This document shows positions 18,250 to 29,100 of a stretch of DNA of 35,498 nucleotides, piece after piece. How positions within the stretch are numbered: position 1 is the first letter of the stretch; the number at the start of each line of letters is the position of its first letter. The stretch comes from Syntrophomonadaceae bacterium (GTDB taxonomy: Bacteria; Bacillota; Syntrophomonadia; Syntrophomonadales; Syntrophothermaceae). The notes beneath the pieces were generated by a model. The model ran no database searches. It was not told the DNA's origin and worked only from the letters and a program-made list of their open reading frames with translations. Both the position numbers and the translations under genes were made by a program. The DNA lies in NCBI GenBank assembly GCA_012799365.1, contig JAAZLJ010000106.1:1-35498 (forward strand), read 5' to 3'.

Positions 18250-19701
18250 TTGAAGATATTAATCGCCGCCTCAGAGATGGTCCCTTTTGCCAAAACTGGG
18301 GGCCTGGCTGATGTAGTGGGTTCGCTCCCCAAGGCGCTGCACCGGTTGGGCCACGACGTAAGAGTGGTCATTCCCAACTACAAGCAGATAAGCCATGCCC
18401 GATACTTGACTGACCTGCCGGTGCCCATGGATGGGCATTTGGAAACTGCTATTATTCGCGAGACTTCTGTTCCTGTGGGAGACAGCGAGGTACCGGTCTA
18501 CCTGGTCGATAACTACAAGTATTTTTATCGTGATCACATGTACGGTCACAGTGACGAGGGGAATCGGTTCAATTTTTTCTGTAAGGGCGTACTGGCCATG
18601 CTTCCCTACTTGCATTTCCAGCCAGATGTAATACAGTGCAATGATTGGCACACGGCTCTATTACCGTTGTTTCTCAAAGTCCGCTTCATGGAAGAACCTT
18701 TTTATCGACCAATAGCCTCCGTTTTTACCGTTCATAACCTTCAATATCAGGGACGTTATTCCCCATCTATCCTGTCTCAGTTGGGTTTGGAGGATAAATA
18801 CTTTACTCCAGAAGAATTAGAGTTTTATGGCGAGGTTAATTTTATGAAGGCAGGATTGTTGTACGGGGATGTTATCAACACCGTCAGTCCCCAATATGCC
18901 ATGGAAATTCAGACCAAAGAACTGGGCGAAGGGTTAGACGGGCTGCTGAGAAAAAGATCTTTAGATCTTTACGGTATTATTAATGGCATTGATTATGACG
19001 AATTCAATCCGGCCACAGATAAGCGTATTTATGAAAATTATGACCGGGACACGCTGGAAAGGAAAAAACACAATAAGTATGGGCTGCAAAAAGAACTGAA
19101 TCTACAGGTGGGGGATATGCCGTTGTTCGGTCTTATCAGCCGCCTGGTGGGGCAGAAAGGACTGGATCTGGTCGCAGAGATTATTGAAGAGGTAATCCAT
19201 ACCGGAGCCCAATTCGTCCTGTTGGGGACCGGGGAAGATTACTACCAGAACCTGTTTGCGGATCTCAAGGTAAGACACCCGGAACAGGTTTCTATCAATT
19301 TGGGTTTTGACGCAGCTTTAGCTCAGAAAATTTATGCCGGAGCCGATATGTTTTTAATGCCTTCTCGGTTTGAACCGTGCGGTCTGGGACAGCTCATCAG
19401 TCTGGCTTACGGTACCATACCCATAGTAAGATCAACGGGTGGTTTAAGTGATACCATTATTGATTATGACTCCCAAACCGATCAGGGCAACGGTTTTGCC
19501 TTTACAAATTACTCACCGCTGGCTCTGCTAAATACGATAAATCGGGCCATACACCTGTTTAAGAAGGATCAGGAAGCGTGGGGCAGATTGATGAGGCAGG
19601 GAATGGCGATGGATTTTTCCTGGAACCAGTCAGCAGTTAAATACGTAAACTTGTTTGAAAAGGCTATATATAAACGAAAACAACATTCCAGGGCTATCTA
19701 G
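18250..19701 (+). CDS. glgA: Glycogen synthase, GT5 family
   Basis: 483 residues from TTG 18250. The GT5 hallmark KTGGLADVVGSLP begins at K15, the ADP-glucose-binding lysine in E. coli GlgA. FTVHNLQYQGRY, NTVSPQYAMEI, INGIDYDEFNP and the C-terminal MPSRFEPCGLGQLISLAYG are all in place. It extends alpha-1,4-glucan from a nucleotide-glucose, normally ADP-glucose, although glgC, glgB and glgP are not in this window. The frame is open from ATG 18232, but AGGAGG at 18237-18242 lies inside that extension and is correctly spaced for TTG 18250, which also matches the usual N-terminus (MKILIAASEMVPF). Confidence 0.95.
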   Translation: MKILIAASEMVPFAKTGGLADVVGSLPKALHRLGHDVRVVIPNYKQISHARYLTDLPVPMDGHLETAIIRETSVPVGDSEVPVYLVDNYKYFYRDHMYGHSDEGNRFNFFCKGVLAMLPYLHFQPDVIQCNDWHTALLPLFLKVRFMEEPFYRPIASVFTVHNLQYQGRYSPSILSQLGLEDKYFTPEELEFYGEVNFMKAGLLYGDVINTVSPQYAMEIQTKELGEGLDGLLRKRSLDLYGIINGIDYDEFNPATDKRIYENYDRDTLERKKHNKYGLQKELNLQVGDMPLFGLISRLVGQKGLDLVAEIIEEVIHTGAQFVLLGTGEDYYQNLFADLKVRHPEQVSINLGFDAALAQKIYAGADMFLMPSRFEPCGLGQLISLAYGTIPIVRSTGGLSDTIIDYDSQTDQGNGFAFTNYSPLALLNTINRAIHLFKKDQEAWGRLMRQGMAMDFSWNQSAVKYVNLFEKAIYKRKQHSRAI

Positions 19702-19713
19702 CCAGGGTGAATG

Positions 19714-19739
19714 AGCCGGGGTTTTATCCCGGCTTTTTT
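19714..19739 (+). terminator. Rho-independent terminator after glgA
   Basis: AGCCGGG (19714-19720) pairs with CCCGGCT (19728-19734), followed by a run of T. It closes the polysaccharide cluster. Confidence 0.85.
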
Positions 19740-19812
19740 GCTTTTGCAAACCTGAGCGAGTTGCCACATTTTAATCTAAATGTAGTAAGATAAAAGAGGG
19801 GAGGGATAAACA

Positions 19813-20196
19813 ATGCGGGTAAAAGACAGGATGAGCAGTCCAGCCATCACCGTAGGTGCCAGAAATACCTTGAAACAAGCTCTGGAGCTCATGAAAACCA
19901 ACGATATTCGCCGACTGCCAGTAGTAGAAGGTGACAAGCTGGTAGGAATGCTGGTTCAGCATGATATTGAAACGGCGCTGCAAAAGCCGGGGATTATTCA
20001 GCAAACTCCGGTAGAGTGGGTTATGACCAAAAATCCCCTGACGGTAGGACCAGAAGACGACCTGATCTTTGCCGCGGTACTACTGAGGGACTATAAAATT
20101 AGCGGTTTGCCGGTTTTGGAGGATAACCAGTTAATAGGTATTATCACTGATATGGACATAATTCAGGCCTTTATAGAATTATATCAGGAAGACTGA
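19813..20196 (+). CDS. CBS-domain pair protein
   Basis: 127 residues consisting of two CBS domains: VKDRMSSPAITV with RRLPVVEGDKLVGMLVQHDI, then VEWVMTKNPLTV with ISGLPVLEDNQLIGIITDMDI. CBS pairs bind adenine nucleotides (AMP, ATP, S-adenosylmethionine) and usually act as energy sensors. No effector domain is attached, so the partner is unknown. GAGGGGAGGGA precedes ATG 19813. It has its own downstream terminator and lies after the glgA terminator, so it is probably a single-gene unit. TTGCCA at 19761 could be its -35, but the spacing to a -10 is poor. Confidence 0.92.
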   Translation: MRVKDRMSSPAITVGARNTLKQALELMKTNDIRRLPVVEGDKLVGMLVQHDIETALQKPGIIQQTPVEWVMTKNPLTVGPEDDLIFAAVLLRDYKISGLPVLEDNQLIGIITDMDIIQAFIELYQED

Positions 20197-20235
20197 TAGT
20201 TAATGCTTCATTGTAAATTAAATTAGATTTTTTAT

Positions 20236-20266
20236 GCTGCCACAATTTAGTGGGAGCTTTTTTATT
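20236..20266 (+). terminator. Rho-independent terminator after the CBS gene
   Basis: GCTGCCAC (20236-20243) and GTGGGAGC (20250-20257) form a stem with one G-G mismatch, followed by six T and TATTTT. The remaining gap to 20452 also has a small hairpin, GTTGCC/GGCAAC at 20361-20375, without a T run. Confidence 0.75.
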
Positions 20267-20452
20267 TTGCCGACATGCTACTGTCATTCTTATACTTTAT
20301 TATATACATAGAAGGTAGTAGTCGGGCGAATGCCGAATTAACTTATATTGGAAATTTAGAGTTGCCTCCGGCAACGGTCTGCTGTCGCAAACCGGCACTT
20401 ATTTATAGAAACTGTATTCTTAGTAGTTGTAAATATTGAAAGGGGAAGGGAC

Positions 20453-21433
20453 ATGACTAAACAATTTATATGTGATCTACAGGAAGGGGATCGGGTTAAC
20501 AGTGTGTTTCTGATTAAGGCACGAAGGTTGATGGATTTTCGTAAGAAGCCAGGACGCTATCTGAGCCTGGTGCTGGCCGATCGCTCAGGAGAAATAGAAG
20601 CTCGGGTGTGGGAAGATGGAGAAAAGGCTTTCGCAATGTGCCAGCGAAGCAAAATAATGGCCGTTACAGGTGAGGTTGTTGCTTTTGGTGACCAGCTGCA
20701 GATGCGGGTAACCGGTTTGTGTTTGCCAGCTCCTGATGAGTATGACCTGGCTTTTTTCGTAGGCACAGCCAGTCGCCCCCTGGAAGAGATGAGCCGGGAT
20801 CTGCAGCAGTTGGTGGCCAGTATAAGCAGCCAGTCCTGGCGCGATGTGGGCTGGGCTGTGGTGGAGTCCGAGTGGTACCCGGATTATTGCCGGGCACCGG
20901 CGGCCCGGTTGTACCACCACAATTATATTGGTGGTCTCTTAGAACACACTCTGGGAGTGGCACGGATCGCTCTGGGGGTGGCGGAAATATATGGGGGTAT
21001 TGACCGCAATTTGTTGATCATCGGAGCCCTGCTGCACGATGTAGGCAAGGTGAAGGAATTTACCTTCAATCCAGGTATCGAATACACTGATGAAGGTAAG
21101 CTGTTGGGTCATATAGTTCTGGGGCTGCAGATGGCAGATGAACTGATGGCTCGGGCGGGTAGTGTTTCACCAGAGCAGAGGCAGCAGCTTTTGCATATGA
21201 TTACCAGTCACCATGGGGAATATGAATGGCAGTCCCCCAAAAGGCCCAAGTTTGTCGAGGCCAAGATCCTGCACCTGGCGGATATGATGGACGCAGAGGT
21301 TTTTAAGTTTCAGGTGGCCAGGCCCATAGATGAAGGAGAACACTGGTCTCCTTATATCAGAGAAATTGGTAACCAGGTATACCTCTGGGAAAGGAGCAGC
21401 ATAGGAGGGGATGGGAATGGCGACCAAAAGTAA
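20453..21433 (+). CDS. yhaM: OB-fold/HD-domain 3'-5' exonuclease, YhaM-like
   Basis: 326 residues. The N-terminal ~100 residues form an OB-fold nucleic-acid-binding domain (FLIKARRLMDFRKKPGRY, LADRSGEIEARVW). The rest is an HD phosphohydrolase domain with GGLLEHTLGV, ALLHDVGKVKEF (H195, D196), the conserved HIVLG after it, and HHGEYEWQSPKRP. The architecture matches Bacillus YhaM, a manganese-dependent exonuclease acting on RNA and single-stranded DNA. AAGGGGAAGGGA precedes ATG 20453. The stop codon overlaps the start of the WYL regulator, so it heads the YhaM-WYL-AddB-AddA string, suggesting a nucleic-acid processing unit. Confidence 0.85.
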   Translation: MTKQFICDLQEGDRVNSVFLIKARRLMDFRKKPGRYLSLVLADRSGEIEARVWEDGEKAFAMCQRSKIMAVTGEVVAFGDQLQMRVTGLCLPAPDEYDLAFFVGTASRPLEEMSRDLQQLVASISSQSWRDVGWAVVESEWYPDYCRAPAARLYHHNYIGGLLEHTLGVARIALGVAEIYGGIDRNLLIIGALLHDVGKVKEFTFNPGIEYTDEGKLLGHIVLGLQMADELMARAGSVSPEQRQQLLHMITSHHGEYEWQSPKRPKFVEAKILHLADMMDAEVFKFQVARPIDEGEHWSPYIREIGNQVYLWERSSIGGDGNGDQK

Positions 21434-22700
21434 GGTAGGAAAAATCGCGGCCCAGGCTGCCCGTGTGCAAGAATACTTGTCCGTCTACCCTGAAATTGAA
21501 GAAGCGGTACTGCTTAAAAAGTTAAATATGACTCGCAACACTCTGTACCACATTCTTTCCGGTTTTAGCGATGATGATGAGATATGTCCAAACGGAGAGT
21601 TTGGTATCAGGGTGAAAGGAGGCAGGCTGACCGTTGAGAAGGTGACAGAATGGCTGGAGAAAAATCAGGGGTCTCGGAAGAAGATTATGCCTGCACAGTC
21701 GGAGCGGCTGTTGTATCTTTATCAACACCTGCATAACGCTTTACCAGATGGGGGCCTGACTATTGCGCAGTTGGAAAACTACTACATCGATCTGATTGAA
21801 CGGAGTGGAGGGGAACCAGGCAGCCAGCAGACATTACAGCGTATGATTTATCGAGATTTGAAGTCTCTGGAGGATATAGGGATAATCATTGACCGCCCTT
21901 CCACCGGGAGTAAGGACAACAAGTATCGTCTTCAGGACCGTTATCTTCCTAAACTGGCACCTGAGAGTGCGGCTGCGGTCTATGTTAGTATGCTGTTGTT
22001 CAGGGACACGGTTCTGGATCAGGCCACTGCCCGGGCCAAGTCTCAGCTGGAAAGGGCGTTTTTTAAGCATCCCCCTCAGGATCCAGTGGTATTAAAAGAC
22101 CGTATTCATATTGTAAGCGATACTCTGGCCTGTCCCGAGCAATTCGGCAACAAATTTGGCAAAATCGTACGCGCGGTGGCTTGCAGTTATCGTATTCAAA
22201 TGACTTATGTCAAGTTATCCGGGGAGTTTTCTGAGCGGTTGATAGAGCCGGTGGGGTTGGTATGCAAGCGTCAGGTTTGGTACCTGGTGGCCCGTCAGCC
22301 CACTGATGGAGAATACCGTATTTTTCGGGTGGATCAGATTGAAGATGTTTATCCTCGGGAGACCGAGATCTTTGAATATCCGGAAGGGTTTACGGTCAGT
22401 GATTATGTGGGTTCTAGCTGGGGAGTGTTTAAGAATGATCCAGTACAGACGGTGTTACTCAAGTTCAGTCCGGAGGTTGCTCCTCGGGTCAAGAATTTGC
22501 GTTATCATTGGACCCAGGAGATAATCAAGGAAGGTGCAGATGGTTCCATAATCGTAAAGTTCGAGGTATGTGGGCTGATTGAGCTGCGTAGCTGGCTTCT
22601 GCAGTGGGGTACCGAAGTAACTGTACTTAAACCGAAGGAACTGGGGGAAGAAGTAGCAGCTGCGGCCCGGGCCGTGGTGGATATGTATAAGGAACTATAA
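21417..22700 (+). CDS. WYL-domain transcriptional regulator
   Basis: About 427 residues. The N-terminal region has a helix-turn-helix-like segment (LLKKLNMTRNTLYHILSGF) and a second helical part around TLQRMIYRDLKSLEDIGIII, the usual layout of WYL regulators. The WYL domain proper spans about residues 245-320 (QMTYVKLSGEFSERLIEPVG, WYLVARQ, RIFRVDQIEDV), followed by a WCX-type C-terminal extension. WYL proteins such as PafBC and DriD respond to single-stranded DNA. Both ATG 21411 and ATG 21417 are in frame; AGGAGGGG at 21403-21410 abuts the first and is correctly spaced for the second. The gene overlaps the YhaM gene and precedes addB by 12 bases. Confidence 0.88.
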   Translation: MATKSKVGKIAAQAARVQEYLSVYPEIEEAVLLKKLNMTRNTLYHILSGFSDDDEICPNGEFGIRVKGGRLTVEKVTEWLEKNQGSRKKIMPAQSERLLYLYQHLHNALPDGGLTIAQLENYYIDLIERSGGEPGSQQTLQRMIYRDLKSLEDIGIIIDRPSTGSKDNKYRLQDRYLPKLAPESAAAVYVSMLLFRDTVLDQATARAKSQLERAFFKHPPQDPVVLKDRIHIVSDTLACPEQFGNKFGKIVRAVACSYRIQMTYVKLSGEFSERLIEPVGLVCKRQVWYLVARQPTDGEYRIFRVDQIEDVYPRETEIFEYPEGFTVSDYVGSSWGVFKNDPVQTVLLKFSPEVAPRVKNLRYHWTQEIIKEGADGSIIVKFEVCGLIELRSWLLQWGTEVTVLKPKELGEEVAAAARAVVDMYKEL

Positions 22701-22712
22701 GGAGAGAATATC

Positions 22713-25700
22713 ATGAGTCTGCGGTTTATTATTGGACGGGCGGGGACAGGTAAAACCAGCTATATTCTGGATAACATACATAAAGAACTTCGGCAGCGGC
22801 CCCGGGGTCCGGGAATTATCGTTCTGGTACCTGACCAGGCCACTTTTCAGATGGAAAGGGTGCTGGCTTCCCTGCCCGATCTGGGTGGGGCTATTCGCGC
22901 TCACGTCTACAGCTTTCGCCGTCTGGCCTGGAGGGTATTGCAGGAGGCGGGAGGAGCGGCCCGGCCTCATCTGCGTGAAACTGGTAAGCGCATGGTAATA
23001 TGTAATTTACTGCAGCAGCGGAAGGACGAGCTGCGGGTATTCGGTCGCGCGGCGAACCAGCCTGATTTTGCTGATAGCCTGGCCCGGCTTATTGGCGAGA
23101 TGAAGATCTACTGTATAACCCCGGAGGAGTTGGCGAGGAAAGCAGCGGCTGGGGATACAGGGCAGGTCTTACTGCAGAGTAAGTTACAGGATATTTCCTT
23201 GCTTTATAGCGATTTTCAGCAGTTTCTCGAGAATACTTTTATAGATCCGGATGATTACTTGAACCTTCTGGCTGAACGCCTATCTGAGTCACCTACCTGC
23301 CAGGGTGCTGAAGTCTGGGTGGACGGGTTTACCGGATTTACCCCCCAGGAGTACCGGGTGCTCCAAAATTTAATGTTAGTTTCAGCCCGAGTCAACGTGG
23401 CGTTATGCTGTGAACCTGCGGTTTTAAAACAGCCGTTGGATGAACAGGAACTCTTTCACGGCACTCACCAAACCTTCGACATTCTTACCCGGTTAGCGGA
23501 AACGAACGGAGTGGAGATAGAAGAGCCTTGCCTTCTGGATGGGGATAATCAGGGCCGTTTCCACAGCCGCCCGGCCCTGGGCCATCTGGAAAAACATCTG
23601 GTTTCATCCTGTAAACCATATGTAGGAGAAGCGAACGGGTTAAAACTGGTGGCCGCCCACAGCCGCCAGGCCGAGGTGGAGGGGGCCGCCCGGGAGATAA
23701 TAGCTTTAGCCCGCGATGAAAATTATCGCTGGCGGGAGATTACGGTGTTGGTACGAGATATTACCCGGTATGGTGAAATGGTGGAAAGGGTTTTTGCTGA
23801 ATACGACATACCTTGTTTTATTGATTATAAGCGCCCGGTTTTGCATCACCCTCTGGTGGAACTGCTCAGGGCAGCCATGGAAACGGTCATCAGCCGGTGG
23901 TCCTATGCTGCGGTTTTTCGTTACCTGAAAACTGATCTGGTACCGGTATCCCGGGAGGAAGTGGATCTGCTGGAAAACTATGTTCTGGCCCACGGCATTC
24001 GTGGGTCTCGTTGGACTGATGGCCAGCCCTGGCGGTATCGTCGGGTATATTCTGCAGGCAAAGACAATGATATCTCAGATGAAGAGCTTGAAGAGTTGGA
24101 GAAAATCAATGAAATAAGGCACCGGGCGGTAAAGGCTCTGGTTTCATTTGCGGCTGCGGCAGGAGAAAAGACAGCTACCGTGTTGGAGGTATCCGCTGCC
24201 CTGTATACTTTGATGAAGGAACTGGGAATAAGAGAGAAACTGGAGGAGTGGAGCCGACTGGCTCAGGAGAGAGGGCAGCTGGATCGGGCCCGCGAACATG
24301 CCCAGATTTACAACCAGATTCTTTTGCTGTTGGATGAAATGGTGGAAGCGATGGGGGAACTGGAACTAACGGCGGAAGAGTACCTGCAGGTGCTGGAAAC
24401 CGGGTTGAATAATCTGCGCCTGGGGTTGATCCCTCCGGGGTTAGACCAGGTTCTGGTAGGCTCTCTGGATCGTTCCCGTAGTCCTCAGGTAAGGGCCAGT
24501 TTGCTCCTGGGGGTCAATGAAGGGGTTTTGCCGGCGCGTCCGTCTACTTCAGGACTGTTTACTGATAGAGAAAGAGAGACCCTCTTATCGGACGGTCTGA
24601 AGATAGCACCCGGAGAAAGGCGCAGCTTGTTTGATGAACAATATTTGATCTATTTGGGCCTCACCCGGGCTGGTGAATATCTGTGGATAAGCTATGCCCT
24701 GGCCGATGAAGAAGGGAATGGCCTGCTGCCCTCCAGAATAATCGCGGATATCAAGAAGCTATTTCCCCGCCTGGCGGAGACGGTTCTTCCTCTGGAACCT
24801 GATGGTGGTGAAGATGACCTTCATTTTGTTGCTCGACCGCGGCAGGCACTTTCCTGCCTGGCCGCCCGTCTGCGGGAAGCCAGGGCCGGGAGCGGCTTGA
24901 GTTCGCCCTGGACAGATGCCTATAACTGGCTGGCAGTTCAGGATAAGGACCGGCTGCGGCAGGTACTGGCGGGTCTCTTTTATCAAAACTATGAAGACCC
25001 CCTGCCTATAAACACTTGTTCCAGCTTGTATGAAGATTTCAGTCGAGTAAGTGTAACCCGGATAGAGCAGTATGTATACTGTCCTTTTGCTCATTTTCTG
25101 CGCTATGGGCTGCGGTTGCAGGAAAGGGAGACCTGGCAGATGCGACCAGCAGACCTGGGACAGTTTTTTCATACGGCATTAAAGATGTTTGTAGAAGCAG
25201 TGGATAAGGCGGGGATTAACTGGGCCGAATTGAGTGACGGCCAGTGTCAGGAGATAATCGATCGCATTTTTGAGGTTTTGCTGCCCCAGCTGGGTAATGA
25301 GATGCTGATGAGCTCGCAGCGACAGCAGTATTTTACTGCCAAGCTGCGCCGGGTGGTACAGACTACGGTTAAAGCCCTGGTAGAGCACACTCGGGCCGGA
25401 GATTTCCGTCCCTTACAGGTGGAGGTTGGTTTTGGATATCGTGGTGGTGAACTGCAGGGACCGTCCCTGCGGCTATCAGATGGCAGTGTAATCAAGATGA
25501 TGGGCAGAATCGATCGCATCGATATCGCTCACTCCGGGTATGAGGCTTACCTGCGCGTGATTGATTATAAATCAGGTTCCACTGATTTTGACCTGGGTGA
25601 AACCTATCATGGTCTCAAGCTGCAGCTGCTGGCTTATTTAGATGTGGTGATGGAAAATGCGCATCGGCTGGCGGGAAAAAAAGCTCGGCCCGGAGGGATA

Positions 25701-26165
25701 TACTATTCAGGTATCAAGCAGCCGTTAATTTACACTAAAGGGCCGGCAGCACCAGAGCATATAAACCAGGAGATGCGTAAGAAGTTTAAACTCAGTGGTT
25801 TGACGCTGGCTGAAGAAAAAGTGATCGAATTGAGTGACCGGGGGCTCACCGGAAATTCGGAAATAATTCCGGTAGGTTTGAAGAAGGATGGCGGGTTCAG
25901 GGCCCATTCTCGTATTGCTACCCGGGAACAGTTAGAGAGACTGCGGCAGCGTTTCTATGAGGTGCTGGAAGAGGCGGTAATATCCATACGAGCCGGGGAA
26001 GTAGGTATCGAACCTTATCAACTGGGAAACCGCAGCGGCTGTACTTATTGCCGTTTCAAACCGGTGTGCCAGTTTGATCCGATGGTAGGTAACCGGTATC
26101 GGGTTCTTAAACCGCTGAAACCAAAAGAAGTCTGGCAGTTACTGGGGGAGGGAGAGGGCGAATGA
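22713..26165 (+). CDS. addB: AddB, ATP-dependent helicase-nuclease subunit B
   Basis: 1150 residues. Walker A IGRAGTGKTSYIL opens the helicase-like half. The C-terminal RecB-type nuclease has VIDYKSGS (D951, K953). The iron-sulfur cluster cysteines C790, C1110, C1113 and C1119 have exactly the spacing of Bacillus AddB (C801, C1121, C1124, C1130). AddB recognises Chi-like sites and cuts the 5' strand while AddA unwinds. AAGGAGAG precedes ATG 22713. It overlaps addA by four bases (ATGA), so the two subunits are translationally coupled. Confidence 0.96.
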   Translation: MSLRFIIGRAGTGKTSYILDNIHKELRQRPRGPGIIVLVPDQATFQMERVLASLPDLGGAIRAHVYSFRRLAWRVLQEAGGAARPHLRETGKRMVICNLLQQRKDELRVFGRAANQPDFADSLARLIGEMKIYCITPEELARKAAAGDTGQVLLQSKLQDISLLYSDFQQFLENTFIDPDDYLNLLAERLSESPTCQGAEVWVDGFTGFTPQEYRVLQNLMLVSARVNVALCCEPAVLKQPLDEQELFHGTHQTFDILTRLAETNGVEIEEPCLLDGDNQGRFHSRPALGHLEKHLVSSCKPYVGEANGLKLVAAHSRQAEVEGAAREIIALARDENYRWREITVLVRDITRYGEMVERVFAEYDIPCFIDYKRPVLHHPLVELLRAAMETVISRWSYAAVFRYLKTDLVPVSREEVDLLENYVLAHGIRGSRWTDGQPWRYRRVYSAGKDNDISDEELEELEKINEIRHRAVKALVSFAAAAGEKTATVLEVSAALYTLMKELGIREKLEEWSRLAQERGQLDRAREHAQIYNQILLLLDEMVEAMGELELTAEEYLQVLETGLNNLRLGLIPPGLDQVLVGSLDRSRSPQVRASLLLGVNEGVLPARPSTSGLFTDRERETLLSDGLKIAPGERRSLFDEQYLIYLGLTRAGEYLWISYALADEEGNGLLPSRIIADIKKLFPRLAETVLPLEPDGGEDDLHFVARPRQALSCLAARLREARAGSGLSSPWTDAYNWLAVQDKDRLRQVLAGLFYQNYEDPLPINTCSSLYEDFSRVSVTRIEQYVYCPFAHFLRYGLRLQERETWQMRPADLGQFFHTALKMFVEAVDKAGINWAELSDGQCQEIIDRIFEVLLPQLGNEMLMSSQRQQYFTAKLRRVVQTTVKALVEHTRAGDFRPLQVEVGFGYRGGELQGPSLRLSDGSVIKMMGRIDRIDIAHSGYEAYLRVIDYKSGSTDFDLGETYHGLKLQLLAYLDVVMENAHRLAGKKARPGGIYYSGIKQPLIYTKGPAAPEHINQEMRKKFKLSGLTLAEEKVIELSDRGLTGNSEIIPVGLKKDGGFRAHSRIATREQLERLRQRFYEVLEEAVISIRAGEVGIEPYQLGNRSGCTYCRFKPVCQFDPMVGNRYRVLKPLKPKEVWQLLGEGEGE

Positions 26166-29100
26166 GTGCGATAGAATGGTCAGATGAACAAAAAGATGCC
26201 ATTGACCACCGGGGAGGCAGTCTGCTACTTTCGGCCGCAGCGGGAGCGGGTAAAACTGCGGTGCTGGTGGAGCGGGTTATAACCCGTTTGACCGATGCGG
26301 TGGAGCCGGTGGATGTTGATCGCGTGCTTATTGTTACTTTTACCAATGCGGCCGCCGCAGAGATGCGGGAACGTATCGGTCGCGAACTATCCCGGCAGGT
26401 AGAGAAAGGTGAGGATGTTCGGCATCTGCGGCGGCAGCTGACTTTGCTCAACCATGCTGCCATCGGTACCCTCCATTCCTTTTGCCTGGAGGTGGTGCGT
26501 CAGTATTTCTATCGCCTGGACTTGAATCCGGATTTTCGGATAGCGGATGAGGGAGAGGCGGAGCTGCTGCAGCTGGCAGTTTTAGAAGAACTGTTAGAGG
26601 TCAGATACCAGGACGAGGATAACCAGGATTTCCTGGCACTGGTAGATTGCTATGGAGGGGAGCGTAATGATGCTGATTTAATTGATATAGTCCTTAAGGT
26701 ATATCGTTTTTCCTGCAGTCACCCGTGGCCGGAACTATGGTTAGCGCAAGCCGCCGCATCGATGACGGCAGCCGAAGGAAAGCTCGATAATTATCCCTGG
26801 GCCCGAGGGCTCAAGCAGAGCCTGGCTTTGGATTTGAAGGCTGCCTGCCTGAGCCTGCGCCAGGCGGTTGAGCTGTGCAGTTGCCCGGGGGGGCCGGCTC
26901 CTTATTTGGAAAACCTGCGACCGGAGTTGGAAATGGTCGAGGGGTTGGGGCAGGCTTGTGAGGGGCCCTGGCAGAATTTGTACGCCAGTTTTCAAGCCGT
27001 TTCTTTCCCACGGTTAAAGGCGGTGCGTAAGAGCGATATGGTGGATCCCGAACTTCAGGAGCAGGTTAAAGCCCTGCGAAACCAGGCTAAAAAAGTGGTG
27101 AACCAGATAAAAGAGGACTATTTTGACCAGAGTCCAGAACGGTACTGGCAGGACCTGCAGCAAATGGCGCCGATCATTCGGGCTTTGATCCATTTGGTGC
27201 AGGATTTCGGGGAGAATTTTATCCGGGCCAAGAAACGGCGGGCCATAGTTGACTTCAATGATCTGGAACATTACTGTCTGAAACTTTTGCTGGATGAGGA
27301 GGCGGAGCCGGGAGAACTGGTTCCTTCATCTATAGCCCGGGAGCTGCAGGAACATTTTGTGGAGGTAATGGTTGATGAGTACCAGGATATTAACGCGGTG
27401 CAGGAGGCTATTCTGCAGTTGGTTTCCCGGGGGAGCAGGGGAGAACCCAATGTGTTCATGGTGGGGGATGTAAAGCAGAGTATTTATCGGTTTCGGTTGG
27501 CGGATCCTAATCTGTTTATGGAAAAGTACCGTCGTTTTGGGGTGGAAAAGGGTCAGCCGGAACGGCGCATAAACCTGAAAGAAAACTTTCGCAGCAGTGC
27601 CAGTGTGGTAGATGGGGTAAATTTTATCTTCCGCCAGATCATGACTCCCTATGTGGGAGAGATGTCCTACAATCAAGAAGCGGAATTGGTATGTGGGCGG
27701 AAAGAGCCAGGAGGGGAACACCCGAAGCAGCTGTTGGCATCAGATGTTGAGGTATATATTATAGACCGGGGAAAGGAATCATCCCAACCGTACGAGCTAG
27801 GCGAGCAGGAAAACGGAGAAGTGGAGCCGGGAGAAGTAGATGAAGACCAAGGCTTGCTGGAGAATGCGGAACTGGAAGCGCGTTTGGTAGCTTCCTTGAT
27901 TCAGGATCTGCATGAAGGTGGCCGGTGTCTATGGGATCAGAAACAGAACCGTTACCGTAGTATCGAGTATACGGACATCGCGGTTCTAATGCGGACTACC
28001 AGTGGTGTGGCCAATCTTTTTATGGATGAGCTGCAAAGGGCCGGTATTCCTACTTACGCTGAGCTGGGAAGCGGCTATTTCGGTTCGAGCGAAATAGAGA
28101 CCATTATGTCCCTTTTGCAGGTTATCGATAATCCCCGACAGGATATTCCACTGGCGGCGGTCTTGCGTTCATCGCTGGTCGGCTTGAGTGCCGGTGAATT
28201 GGCCGCTATCCGTTGTATTGAGTCCGAGAATGAGTTTCACCAGGCAGTGATAGCTGCAGCTGCTCCACCAGAGGAGCGAGCCGTGGAAACCAAGAGCATG
28301 GGTTTAAAAGAGGAAACCCGGGTTAAATTAGCTGTTTTCTTAGAAAATCTAGTTAGATGGAGAACCCTGGCCCGTCAAGAGCGGATGACTACCCTTCTGG
28401 CCCGTATTTACGAAGAGACCGGTTACTATGATTATGTGGGTGGGCTGCCGGGTGGGGTACAGCGGCAGGCCAATCTTCGCTTGCTGCAGGCCTGGGCGGG
28501 TAAATACGAAGCCACTGTTTTTCGAGGGTTATTCTATTTTTTACGCTTTATTGAGCGCCTGCGTGAAAGTGGTAGGGATATGGGCTCAGCCCGAACCTTG
28601 AGTGAAAACGAAGATGTAGTACGCATCATGAGTATCCATAAAAGTAAGGGCCTGGAATTTCCCGTAGTTTTTGTAGCCGGGATGGGACGCCAGTTTAACC
28701 TGATGGATTTGCGGCAAACCATACTGATGCACAAAGAGTTATACATCGGCCCTCAGTTTGTCGATCCGGATCTCGCGGTAACGTATCCTACCCTGGCTAA
28801 ATTAGCTTTGAGGCGGAAAATAAGGCTGGAAACCCTGGCCGAGGAAATGCGGCTGCTCTATGTAGCCATGACCCGGGCACGGGAAAAGCTGTATTTGGTG
28901 GGAACCGTGCGGAATCTAGAATCCGAAGCTCGCAAATGGTACTGGCTGGCCAATAGTGCGGAAGAATCGGAATCCCTGCCCGAAAATGGACTGGCCGGTG
29001 CTGCACATTATCTGGACTGGATCGGGCCGGCTCTGTGCCGTCACCCGGCGAGCGGTTTATTGTGGAATGCGGCTGACATAGATGACGGTCCGGGGAAATT

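Noticed and set aside
20361-20375. GTTGCC-TCC-GGCAAC hairpin as a terminator
   Set aside because: There is no T run, and it lies after the real terminator at 20236-20266.
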